Assembly: GCF_018320785.1 (NCBI RefSeq)
Contig: NC_054869.1
Location: forward strand, 40,575,789 to 40,639,788
DNA length: 64,000 nt
Direction of reading: 5' to 3'
From: Cheilinus undulatus
Lineage: Eukaryota; Chordata; Actinopteri; Labriformes; Labridae
A program made the translations under genes and the position numbers. Each line of letters opens with the position of its first letter. Position 1 is the stretch's first letter. The notes below the pieces were generated by a model. The model ran no database searches. It was given only the letters and a program-made list of their open reading frames with translations, and was not told the origin of the DNA. Positions 22,001 to 32,027 of this stretch are shown here, in pieces.

Positions 22001-25000
22001 CTCCAGGATAAGTGTCAACAATTTTGACCTGATTTTCTCCTTTCAGTCAAAATCAGCAAAGGCCCGATCATGGGGTGGTTCTAAAGATTATCTTGACAGT
22101 TTTTCCTGTGGTGTTAGGTGTATGAAGACCAATTTTTTTTTCCTCTTATGAGCTTAGGGGACAGTAGGGACTGTGTATATTAAGCATTCTCAGTTTTTTA
22201 TGATCATAAATCTTGTGGTGCTGAATGATAGCCAATCAGGACACAAGCTGTTCGAAGGAGGAAGCACAACGAACACAGCTGTGGCAACAATAGCCAACAC
22301 AAAGCGTCAAGTTAGAAGGAGGTTAGAAATGGAGGACCAAATTGTTGATGTGTGGCAACAACACAGGTGTCTGAACAACGTGTCCTGAAAATTAACCAAT
22401 CAGTGTATTTACAGAATTGCTAAAAATGCAAATAAAATCCATCATGATGAAATAGGACCCCTCTAAAGCTATGTGGAGCTTGTAGATGGGGACCCTTTAA
22501 AGCACACCACAATCAAACTGACAACCAGAGGTGTTGGACTGAAATTGCTACAGCAATTGATGTAGCAGTTTCAATTTCAAGCTTATTTACTCTAAATTCC
22601 CATTTGTGTGGGCAAAATAGATTTTTGAGAGTGGAGACTCTGGTTGTCGGTGAATGTTGTGTAGAGTGTGTGGTGTGCTGTATTGGTCATCTTGTTGTAC
22701 ACCACACACTATAAAAAACCCTGTTAAATCTGTCATCATTTGTCATCATGTGTGGGGTCTCATTTCCAAATTCAGTTTTGAAAATCATTTATTGTCAGGC
22801 TTAACAAATGAATAAACAGACACAAACTACAGTAACTTCCTGCTTATTGGCTCCAGATTTTATTTGTTTTTTTCCACGTCATTTGTCAATCCTCAATATA
22901 AGTTTCAAAGTAATCATCATTAATTAATTGTGTTTTATCCATAATGTTTACCTCTCGTGATCAGAGCAATGACTTGCTGTTAGACTGACTCAATTGTTAA
23001 AGTTTTAAGGCTTTGGTCTGGTTATATCTTTTAGGAGCAACCATCAAACGTATTCAGCAGCAGACCCACACCTATATTGTGACACCTAGCCGTGACAAAG
23101 AGCCTGTGTTCGAAGTCACTGGGATGCCGGAGAACGTGGACCGGGCGAGGGATGAGATAGAGGCACATATCGCCCTCCGCACCGGAACCTGTGGTGGCAT
23201 CGAAGCTCCTGGTGTGGACAACAATGACTTTCAATTCAACGGGACAGACGTCAGCTTCGAGAGCTCTGCCACACTCACTGGGCTGGGGGATGCTGGTTGG
23301 CTGCACACTAGTGCATCATCACCAGGCGGTGCTGGTAGTGGTCTGATGCCACTGAGCATCAACGGTACTCCACGAATCAATAGCAATATTAACAGTGGCG
23401 TCAGAATGTCTTCCACATACCGCAACGACAGCTCCAGCTCCCTGGGCAGCGGCTCCAGCTCAGCTGATTCTTTCTATGGCAGCGGGAATGCTAACCGGAT
23501 GGCAGATTTCAGCCCCACTTGTCCATTCAATGCCAATGCTAACAACAACAACAGCAACGGCAGTGCCAGTTTCTGGTTTGGTGAGAGTCTCCTTCCTGTG
23601 GGGTCCGAGGAGCTCGTCAGCCTGGGAAGTGGAGGCTCCTCCTCAGGATTCGACCCATTAACCATCTCCACTGCTCAGGCCTCGCACCCTGCAACACAGC
23701 CACAAATTTGGAGCCCCTTTGTGGACCAACAACCCCTTCAGGCCTTTGATGCTCGTCAGTCTCAGGTAGGCGGACATGGTCTGTCTTAAAACAATGCCCA
23801 CCACAGACAGAGCACTTTAACATGGGATTTTTTAATCTTCTATTGTAGATAATAGGCATTGGCTTACAATCACAAATACATAAACAGATAGTAAAACATA
23901 AAGGTAACCTGGTATTTAGTGAAAACATGCAATCTAAAAACAAACTTTTTCATTAAGGAACAGATGCTTACAAACTACTTTGACAGAAAACACAGAGACA
24001 GGAACTTGGGAAGATAACAAGATAAACTTTAGACAAGCAGGCCAAACAGAAGAGTCTGAAATAAGAAAGAACAATCTGCAAACACAAAAGATCAACAGGG
24101 TTGACAAAAGAATAAATTATGGTAAAAAGATTATAAGAGGACACTTCAGGCTGTATCCTGTTGGAGGAAACAAAACAGATGAAAAGATCTTGAACAGTAT
24201 GATTATAAAGTAAATAAAAGCAATAAAAACTGGTAAATATGGGACACCAGAAGAGTTTTTAGAGAGATATGTCTAGATTAAGAGAACTAAAGAGGGAAAA
24301 AATGGTAAAAGTTCATTTAAAAGATACAAAGAAGGTCTGCAGAGTTTTAAGACTAGAATTAAAAGAAAGGGCACCTTTTGCCTCAGGCAGATCAACACTA
24401 GAAAAGGGCCAAGTCTGCTACTTTGGTATTCTGGTCTATGTTAATTTTGCGAATTTTTGTCCTTTTCCTGGGAAGAATTAGAACAAATGTTGGCCCAGTG
24501 AGACTGAAAAACTTTCAATAGATGACATGTTACTCTGACTAAGACCCCAAAGTCCTGTCTTTGGTTTGGGAAATGCGTTTTCCTTCTTTAATTGTACTTT
24601 GCAACTTCCCTCTACAATTATTTCCTTACATACACTGTCACTAAAAGGGCCATCTCTCTTCCCTCGTGGCCGCCATGACTAGTGGTTAAAGAGGGAAAGA
24701 TCCATGTAAAAAAAAACAAAAAAAAAAAAACGGACAACATGTTGAAGTACCTAAGTGCCCCAGTCAGTGTGACCACAGAGCTGTGAACAACAAAGCTAGA
24801 GTAGGTAACTTTGTAGTAAGGATATATTTGAATTCTGCTCTGTTAATGTTAAAAATGTTAAATGCTACACTTGAAAAAAGTGTTTCTCAACTGGTGGGTT
24901 GGAACCAAAAATTGTGTCACAAATCTGTTTTTAGTAGGTCTTGAATGTGTGCCTGGAAGAAAACTGGAGACTGCAGTGTATGGAAGCCCTTAGTGGACAT

Positions 25001-25730
25001 GCATCCATATATTTTTTGGATGCATGTTATCACAGGTTAGAGTGTATTCAAATGTATGCCTGCATCCCCCAGGACTTCTGCAATGATGCACTTTTTATAA
25101 AGTTAGAAGTTTTGTTCTAAGATCAAAACTGCACCTTTTTCATTAAATTTATTTGAAAGAATATTTTTGGAAATTTAGGTTGTAATTTTTCATTTTGGAT
25201 GTGGTGGATCCTGTGGATAGACCAGTTGAGAACCACTGCTTTGAAACCATTACCTTGCGCATGTTCTGTATTACCAGTAATAATAGAAATTAAACTATTG
25301 TTGCTTTTGACATCTCCAGACCAGTCAGCCTGGGACCCCCCGACTCTCTCCAACCTTCTCTGGGACAGAAGCCTTGGAGCACCCTCAGGCCCAGCGTGTT
25401 CACCGGGGAGCTTTCGGCTTGGCAGGGACCCTCGATGCCCACAGGTTCCCCTCCTACAGCTCCGCCTTCTCGTCTTCGAGTGAAAGCACCGCCTCCTCCT
25501 CCTCTCCTCCTGAATCCTCTCTCTCCTATCGAGTGGGGCTGGGATCTGCAGGGAGAGGCCAGGATGTGTGTATCCACTGCATGGATAACCAAGTGGTCGC
25601 CGCCCTGGTTCCTTGCGGCCATAACCTTTTCTGTCTTGATTGTGCCACCCACATATGCCAGGGTCCAGACGCTGTTTGCCCTGTGTGCCTGTCTCCGGTC
25701 ACACAGGCCATCCAGCTTCGCAACATGTGA
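15425..25730 (+). CDS. mex3c: MEX3C, KH-domain RNA-binding RING E3 ubiquitin ligase (complete coding region, 5 exons)
   Basis: Cytoplasmic RNA-binding protein of the MEX-3 family, linking mRNA control to ubiquitylation. Exons 15425-16055, 18041-18279, 18444-18489, 23035-23765 and 25320-25730 total 2058 nt, 685 aa and stop. Order: acidic, low-complexity N-terminus; KSVNTTECV leader; KH1 (GRQG at 208-211); linker ending [10 protein letters not shown]2 (GPKG at 303-306); Ser/Asn/Gly-rich middle with [14 protein letters not shown] and FWFGES; C-terminal RING (residues 633-672: CIHC, CGH, CLDC, CPVC) followed by [10 protein letters not shown]. Motifs [18 protein letters not shown] and IWSPF match MEX3C better than MEX3A, B or D, and smad4 is a neighbour in human too. 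Odd: mammalian MEX3 genes have one coding intron, this has four, and the RVRSDP motif after 'EHPxA' is absent (RVHRGAF instead). A teleost-specific MEX3 paralogue is the only realistic alternative. Confidence 0.94.
16056..18040 (+). other. mex3c: mex3c intron 1
   Basis: About 2 kb from GTGGGT to CTCCGTCAG. AT-rich. No repeat or gene was recognised. Confidence 0.85.
18041..18279 (+). CDS. mex3c: mex3c exon 2
   Basis: Residues 211-290: the remainder of KH1 ([33 protein letters not shown] core seen as [13 protein letters not shown]) and the inter-KH linker ending [10 protein letters not shown]. Acceptor TCCGTCAG|GC, donor ATTCAG|GTCAGC, ends phase 0. Confidence 0.95.
18444..18489 (+). CDS. mex3c: mex3c exon 3, 46-nt exon encoding the front of KH2
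   Basis: Encodes [15 protein letters not shown] plus the first base of Gly306. Acceptor CTCCACAG|GTG and donor AAAG|GTGGGT. Too short to appear as an open frame, but required to join exons 2 and 4 and an exact family match. Intron 2 upstream is only 164 bp. Confidence 0.95.
18597..19970 (-). mobile_element. Decayed Tc1-like transposon in mex3c intron 3
   Basis: Ends are inverted: GTTCCAAATCATTATGCAAA at left (about 18599) and ATTTGCATAATAATTTGAAA at right (about 19945). A second left copy of the motif lies inside at about 18718. The minus strand encodes pieces of a Tc1 transposase in different frames: an N-terminal helix-turn-helix/AT-hook part (19402-19638), an HDNAPSHAA catalytic-Asp motif (about 19150) and, in another frame, the NPIENLW motif with the catalytic Glu (about 19045). 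Frameshifts and stops make it inactive. Confidence 0.85.
20930..21470. repeat. Dispersed repeat, copy 1 (shared with 54.8-55.26 kb)
   Basis: Shares an ordered set of blocks with the second copy, such as 'GA(A/G)...CTTACTTTTC(G/A)TCAG', 'AAAGATCTA', 'CATCCTCATG'-type sequence and 'TTTTAGT(C/T)(A/G)'. It includes a short GATAGTTTT triplication at 20975-21000. Family not assigned. Confidence 0.45.
21986..22685. mobile_element. Candidate MITE in mex3c intron 3
   Basis: Termini AAGCACGGTACACACTCCAG and the inverse of GTGTGTGGTGTGCTG are related but imperfect. A related block TTAAAGCACACCACA lies inside (about 22498). There is no transposase. Boundaries and family are uncertain. Confidence 0.35.
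23035..23765 (+). CDS. mex3c: mex3c exon 4
   Basis: Residues 306-549: the rest of KH2 ([40 protein letters not shown]) and the Ser/Asn/Gly-rich middle with [35 protein letters not shown] and IWSPF. Acceptor TTTTAG|GA splits the Gly codon, donor TCTCAG|GTAGGC is phase 0. Open-frame codons before 23035 are intron. Confidence 0.95.
23766..25319 (+). other. mex3c: mex3c intron 4
   Basis: About 1.55 kb, containing a hAT-type MITE at 24878-25238. Otherwise AT-rich with no recognised gene; frames at 23980-24213 and 24269-24481 look non-coding. Ends with CATCTCCAG|ACC. Confidence 0.7.
24878..25238. mobile_element. hAT (Charlie-like) MITE in mex3c intron 4
   Basis: Left end AGTGTTTCTCAACTGGTGGG and right end ACCAGTTGAGAACCACTG are inverted copies of the hAT-type terminus CAGTGGTTCTCAA. 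Flanking octamers (CTTGAAAA and CTTTGAAA) agree at 6 of 8 positions, in line with an 8-bp target duplication. It contains GGACATGCATCCATA, which recurs at about 36560. Confidence 0.7.
25320..25730 (+). CDS. mex3c: mex3c exon 5 (terminal, RING finger)
   Basis: Residues 550-685, from [20 protein letters not shown] through a Ser-rich tract to the RING with Cys633, Cys636, Cys648, His650, Cys654, Cys657, Cys669 and Cys672 (C3HC4-type spacing), then stop TGA. In other vertebrate MEX3 proteins 'RVRSDP' follows 'HPxAR'; here it reads RVHRGAF. Confidence 0.95.
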   Translation, partial: TSQPGTPRLSPTFSGTEALEHPQAQRVHRGAFGLAGTLDAHRFPSYSSAFSSSSESTASSSSPPESSLSYRVGLGSAGRGQDVCIHCMDNQVVAALVPCGHNLFCLDCATHICQGPDAVCPVCLSPVTQAIQLRNM

Positions 25731-26443
25731 GTTTGATTTATTTAAAGCCGATGGCTGATGTGGGATCAGCCACCCAAACACTTCCAACTTTTGAGGGTTG
25801 ATTACAAAACTGCCCCCAAACATTTTCTAGTTTTGTCCCTGCCCCAGTTTTATCCAAGCGATTGTTTGGTTGACAAAGGTGGGAAAGAAATAAGGAATAA
25901 TGTGTATTTAGGGCATGGGTTAGGGTCTTCAGCCCATTCGTGTGCCTGTTATTGTGAAGTCTTCTTCCTTGGTTGATTGATTGATCAGTGGGAGGGTTAG
26001 AAACCCTCTGTGTAGCATTGGGAGGGGGGGGTTATAAATATATTTTTTGCTCATCGTGATATTTGATTTACATTTTTTGCTCCCAAAAACTTGTAGTAAT
26101 AAGTTTTACCTACCTATATTTTATTAAGATTTTAATGTACTTTGAATTCTATTAGATACATTATGTTTGTGACAGTTATTTCTTTTTGCATCTCAAAAGT
26201 TTTTATCCATTTTTATTTTTGCTGCTAGAGTTCTTTTTTTATGTGCTGAAACACGGCCCAGCCCTTTGCCTCTTGATTCTTGTGCTCACTGAAACTTTGA
26301 GGACGAGATGAGCATGTTTACATATAACGAGTCCCTTATGAATATGTACAAATGAATGGTATTAAGAATTTGAATGCGTACTCGAGTTAACTGGATATAA
26401 CTTACACATACGACATTATCTGGCTTCTATCTCGGATAATTTG

Positions 26444-26451
26444 TGTAAATA
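26444..26451 (+). promoter_or_regulatory. mex3c: Pumilio-binding element in mex3c 3'UTR
   Basis: Exact TGTAAATA, matching the Pumilio consensus TGTANATA. Function is inferred from sequence only. Confidence 0.35.
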
Positions 26452-28990
26452 TTATCAGGCTAGCAAAGTGTATCTGTGCTACTTTTAGACAGGATCTGAT
26501 GTTTACATGCTCCAGATCATTAATCCGAATTTTTGTGCATCAGTGGTGTTAACAAAATGCTGATGTCCATGCTAACACACCAACAGAGGGTCAAACTGCA
26601 CAGTTGTGACACTCCAAAGGCAACCTCTTGTTGCCTCTGGTTTCTTTTTCATTCCCATAAAAGAAACTGGACTGTAACTCCTCTTTGTAAAGAATCAGGA
26701 TGTTACTCTACTTCAGTATCGCCACGTTGCTTTTCCATTTCTACTTAAAATAAGTGTTTACGGTAAACTTGTGCCTAATTCTGTTCTGAGTAAACAAAAA
26801 GAAAGAACTGGATCGGCTGACTCACAGTGTTGCTCTGTCTTAAGACAAACTTGTGGCCTTTCTGAAAGCCTATAATTAACCAACAACACGATATACAAAT
26901 CCAGATTTCAGCTCTAAAGCAAACTAGCTGACAGACCGGGGTCTTAATGTATTCGTCGATGAGTCTTTTAAAGGCATCTCAGTGAATCAAAGGTGATATC
27001 ACAGAGATGTTTGCTTACTTTTTTGTTGAGTCAAGTATTTACCACCTTTTGCTTTATCTTAAAAGCACCAAACACTTCCATTTGGTTAATTTCTATTGTG
27101 ATATTCTCCCCCTTTCTTACTTTTACCCTGTATTTATCCAAATTTTACAATCTTTAGGAAACACTGTGATGGTTTTTCATCACAGCTCCTACATTTGGAT
27201 ACATTCCTCCTCCACTTAATTTGCAAACACTTTGGTAGATGCTACAGCTAAAGAAGTCATCCCTAATCCTGGAGCCAAAGGAGCTGATATCCATACTATG
27301 AAAGACCTAGAACAAAAAGCCGTACCGAACAGACGGCCTGCTTACTTTTCAGTCATCTCAATCGTATCTTTTTATTTCACTTGAATGTTCTTTAACTTCT
27401 CCACCCTGTGGCCACCATATCAAAGCCATTTATTTGTCTCTTCTTGGGATAAATTAAGCAGATTAACTCCATTATTTAACCCACGTCTCGTCTACCAGGC
27501 CTATGCAAAAATGGTCTCAGTATGTTAACAACTCTAGGAAGTGATAGGTAATGTAAACTCCTTGGGTTTTAATTACAGAGCTCTAACAATAGTGGTCTTA
27601 AAATTGAGGGCAGACTTATCCTTCTGTTTTTTCTACTATATTTCAGTCTTTATTAACTGCTTTAATGCACCAATAAGAAGTTTGAATGGTACACACTTTG
27701 CTTGTCAGCTGAACTTGCTTGTATCCTGATTTTTTTTCTTCATCTTAGCACATCTTAGTACTCAATAGAACTCCAAAAGATTGAAAACGTTCCCTCCCTC
27801 TGTCCGTTTCTCTGCCTGAAGAGTGAAGCAAAGGGTACAAATTGGTGGAAATCATCTCAAAATGTTAGCTTTAAACACCAGTGGCTCTGGACTTTGTTTT
27901 ACAGGATTAAATGGGACGTTTTTGAAGGGGAAACGGCTGGTTTGATTTCATCTCGGACCGTGCTGACACTACATAAGATCATACTGTTTCTTTACTGTGT
28001 GGACATTGAACCTAGGTCCCCTCTATCATTCCAGCTGTAAACAGTATTTGGGAGTTTTTCTTATCGCTTAGCTTAGTTTCCGGATTTTATCGTTTGAGTT
28101 TTCTGAAGGAGACGGAACCAAACGAGTCTCAGAAGTGCAAAAAAACCCACACATCTGCTTTTGCCCTCTCTGGTCTTTTCTCCGTCCTTTTTTTTTTTTT
28201 TTTTCTTTTTTCTTTTTTTTTACTTCTTAGCTCAAAGGTCGATCTCTCTTTGCTCTCTTTTCAAGGAAATGCAATACGCTGTCGACTCTCACTTTATTGA
28301 CATGAATCTATTGACATTTTGTGTATGTATTATTACTGTTAATGACTGATGAATATACAGAACTTATTTTTATTTTGTTACATTTCATATATATACATAA
28401 ATATATATCTATATTAAGATGTTTACAATAAGATTTCTAATTTTTTTTTACTTTTCTCTGAGTGAATGAAGAGTTGGAAACGCAGAGATGTTGCAGGAGG
28501 TTGTCAGTGCTATCTGCTTGTAGTCTAGTTCTATTAGTTTACAGTATTGATGATAATAGTATTGATAGCTGCCGTTAAATCTAGTGGAAATGGAATGTGC
28601 ATCACGAGCATGTCTTCATAATGTAAACGCCAATGTAAAACATCACACTGCAACTGTAAAAAGGCCAAGGATTCAAGCTGCCTGTCATGTCTGTACGCCA
28701 CCAAATTAAGAACGGTATACTGTAAAATGTATCTTAGATGATCTATATATAAATTCATATATTGTTAAGCTGTACCAACAGTTCAAAGTATTTGCTAATT
28801 TTACTACAGTTTTGTTATGTATATGTAGGGGGAGTCTTATGGCATATAAATTCTTCAAATTGAGTCAGGAGTTTAAAAGCAGACTATATTTTATAACGGC
28901 CTTTTAAGTTATTGCGGCCAAAGCACTGATATTATATATTTGCTGTAAAGAGAATTTAAGAGTTTTATTTTTCTGATATTAAAGTTACTT

Positions 28991-28996
28991 AATAAA
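28991..28996 (+). terminator. mex3c: mex3c polyadenylation signal
   Basis: AATAAA, preceded by ATTAAA at about 28977 and followed 35-60 nt later by a GT/T-rich downstream element (TGTGTTTTGTTTTTTT). Confidence 0.65.
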
Positions 28997-29910
28997 GACG
29001 GTTTCATTTAAAGCCATGCTCAGACTACTGTGTTTTGTTTTTTTTTTTTGTTTTTGACCAATATTTTTGTTTAACCACCTAAGCTTCTGTCTTTCATTTC
29101 AAATGTCTTCTCCATATTTAAGACAAGGAGGACCTACAAAGTAAAAAATCCTGAGCCTCATTGTCAGGGACCAGGCAGTAAGGCATGAGACACAGGAGTA
29201 CTTTTAAAGAAAATGTGGGCTTTTATTTTACCCAAACAAAGGAAAACCAAATTTACAAACCAACTTATATGAACAAGGCCTATAAAAGAGGTCAACTTAA
29301 TAGAACTTTAAGTAAGCAGGACAAAATTAAGGTGTACACTGAATAAACAGACCTGAAACAATGAGACAAAGGGAGTGAATTTATAGGTTTGGCCAAACCA
29401 AATGAAACACAAGAGGGATAGACAAACTGGACACTAAACTAAACTAAATACAAAGAAAACCTAACTTAACCCAAAACCCCCCCATGACATCATGGCTCGT
29501 GGTCTGCTCCAATGATGTGGCTTCAGCATAAAAGTCCTCTCTGCCCTTGGCCACACCTTTTGTCTGTACCAGGAAGTTCCCTCCCCCACTATCCAGGTAA
29601 CTCAAAGAAAGAAACGTGTAATCTTACATTGACCAAACTGTGCGCACCTAGTTCAAACAATCTAAGATTAAACACATAAATAATCTAATACCAAATCAAA
29701 TTGTGTAAACTATTTGTGGTAAAATGAACAAATCAAACTAATGTTTATGTGGTTTACTGTAAAATAAAAGCTTGTGAGGAACATAGGAGGTTAATGTGTG
29801 GGTTTGAGTAATATTACCCTTGTGTGGCTTCAGCCATCACACTCATCTTTGGACAATGTTAAAATGGTGTTTGTTAGTGTGCACACTTCTACTTCTCAAG
29901 GTGTTACAGG

Positions 29911-30090
29911 CAGGGGTGGAAAGTGTCTAATTGCATTTATTCAAATAACTGTGACTGTGTTACTTTGTAGGATACTTTTACTTTTTTTAAGTAAATTTCT
30001 AAATTAGTACTTTGACTACTTATTAAGTACGTTCTTACCAGAGTGACTTTTTACTTAAGTACCATACCCATGTACCTTTTTCTACCTCTG
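29911..30090. mobile_element. Short hAT-type MITE
   Basis: Left end CAGGGGTGGAAAG and right end TTTTTCTACCTCTG form imperfect inverted repeats. The interior carries several ACTTAAGTA/TACTTTTACT-type blocks typical of this abundant fish family. No target duplication was evident. Confidence 0.6.
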
Positions 30091-31505
30091 TTGACTACAC
30101 AGTAGCACTTGGTGAGAGAATAATTTCATTTTCAAATCCCAAACTAGGGAGTGTTAATATTGCAGAGTGTTCTACCCCTTAGCCCTTATCTTAGCCCTCG
30201 CCCTTGGTTTTGTTGGTTCACGTCAGGTGAAGGGGTAGGGCTACACGCTAAGGGCTACATAACCTTTGAAACAAAGATTTTTCAGGACCACACTTGAAAC
30301 CAAGGGGTATAATGAATTTCCCACCATGCACTGCATTCACTTGTGAAATGGCACAATGGACGAAGGAGGCTACTACTACTACTCAGTAGTCAGTACTGAA
30401 AGTGAACTTTAAATCAAATACTGTTTACTTTCACTTGAGCAGATTTATAGACCAGTACTTTTCAATTTATTTCAGTACTTCCTCCTTCTGTAACCTCTGG
30501 TTCATTTATATTTGTTTATCCAAATCTGCCACATTAAACAATGTCTCCCCTCTTTTGACAAGAATAAAACCACTTTTCATCTCATCAGGAGCATGTGAGA
30601 TGTGAAAGTCCTGTAAGACTTGTGATGTTGCCACAGTTTCACTCAGGCATCCAAAACAAATGAATGAAACAGGCCTCTGCTTCTGACTGGTGTTCTATAA
30701 GCTCATAAAGTTCTGTCAGTACCATCTAAATGATCTGATTCAAATTCACTGATGTGAAGGAATACAAGGCACAGCACTTAAAATGTTGTTATTTAATGTC
30801 GGTGTTCCCCTGACATTATTGATCTCTAAATGAAAACATCACAGAGATGGCTATAAAGAAGCATTTGTACTGAATTCAGGAAAATAACATGACATCTTTT
30901 TTCCACTGAACCCTGCGTCTCAAATCCATTTCAAACGCAAACCTAGAAGGACACTTGCTCACGAGATTTGGTTCATCTCTGGCAGCTCAATGGTAGAAAA
31001 TTAGGTCAATCACATGGTTGGTGTGTACATGCTTGTTTCATGTGCCTTCAGACCATTTTAGCCCCTCATAGATCCAACCACAGAGCTAACTATTATGCGG
31101 TGATTACATCCAGCATGTTTGATAAAAGCAGTGGTCATCTTAGAATAATAGTAGGTAGTAGCAAGGTTGTTGTTAATAAAACTAACATGATAACAAAGAT
31201 TAGATTGTCTCAGACATTTTCATCCATCAGAATATGAATTAGAATATTGTCAAAGAAAAAACAGTGTGAACAAACTACACAGAACAAACAGGTACAGAAA
31301 ATACACCGTTTGTTTATGTCTTTAGGAATTATCTGAGTAGATTTTAAATGCTCCATGCTTGCATTATCCATCCACCAGAGGCCCTGTTTTAAGGCTGTCA
31401 GTACAATGTCAAAGCCATTCTTGTGAGCATAACGCTTTGTGGGAGTTTTTTGCCTTGCAAACAGCGTTTTATTTTAGTGATCAGTGATCAAGCTAATTAT
31501 AAAGA

Positions 31506-31506
31506 G

Positions 31507-31547
<41 letters not shown>

Positions 31548-31590
31548 TTACTACTACTACTTCTACTACTACTACTACTACTACTACTAC
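31506..31590. repeat. (TAC)n microsatellite
   Basis: About 28 TAC/ACT triplets with two interruptions (TATTAC near 31548 and ACTTCT near 31561). The tyrosine-rich open frame across it is only the translation of the repeat. Confidence 0.95.
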
Positions 31591-32027
31591 AACTATACTC
31601 TAAAGAAGGAGTTGGTGTGTTTTTAATGTTTCTAGCCTTAGGAACTTAAGGTCTTTCACATTTTTCAACCATCTTGAGTACCCGCACCTGGATCATTTGC
31701 ATTAGTGTTTTTGGACTTCGATTTTGTACCATGAGATTTAAAGGAGTCACAACATGTCACAGAAGTGCCACATGAGGCTCAGGAGCCACAGGTTGAGTAT
31801 CACTGATCTATGGCAATTAGAAATGGAGGAGCCATGCTTTTTAAAATCGGGTTTACAGTCTGTGAAATGTTGGAAATCCAACATTTACATTACTTAAATT
31901 GACAGATGGTTCATTTTTACTGTAAATGCATCTCAGTTCCAAATAACTAATTATCAGTATCGTGACCAGCTGATCCCTTTACACTTAACTAAGTTATTTA
32001 ACAAAGTTAAATACCAAGACACATGGA

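Larger units (their letters stand above)
19971..23034 (+). other. mex3c: Remainder of mex3c intron 3
   Basis: Contains a dispersed repeat related to sequence at 54.8-55.26 kb (about 20930-21470) and a candidate MITE between AGCACGGTACACACTC (about 21990) and the inversely related AGTGTGTGGTGTGCTG (about 22665-22680). The rest is unremarkable. Ends at ATCTTTTAG|GAGC. Confidence 0.6.
25731..29010 (+). other. mex3c: mex3c 3'UTR (about 3.3 kb)
   Basis: I saw no earlier AATAAA between the stop codon and 28991 (one ATTAAA occurs near 27904), so the transcript probably extends to about 29010. The stretch holds a Pumilio-type TGTAAATA (26444-26451), a T-rich tract (28188-28219), and a segment at 26290-26540 with GTTTACATG and ATTAATCCGAA blocks that may be repeat-derived. 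Open frames here are short and unlike proteins. Confidence 0.6.
29011..32027. other. mex3c-smad4 convergent intergenic region, left part
   Basis: No gene recognised. Contains a hAT-type MITE (29911-30090), a stretch with an internally inverted AGCCCTTA/TAAGGGCT pair near 30180-30260 that suggests another small element, a (TAC)n microsatellite (31506-31590) and a hAT-like tail GCCACAGGTTGAGTATCACTG near 31785. Confidence 0.55.

Noticed and set aside
25290..25823. Minus-strand 177-codon open frame
   Set aside because: Antisense to mex3c exon 5, which has a complete RING finger in the plus frame with correct splice junctions.
28094..28349. Open frames across the T-rich tract in the mex3c 3'UTR
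   Set aside because: Phe/Leu-rich translation of a homopolymer-like stretch; no signal of a membrane protein beyond composition.
31423..31626. Tyrosine-rich open frame
   Set aside because: Simply the translation of the (TAC)n microsatellite.
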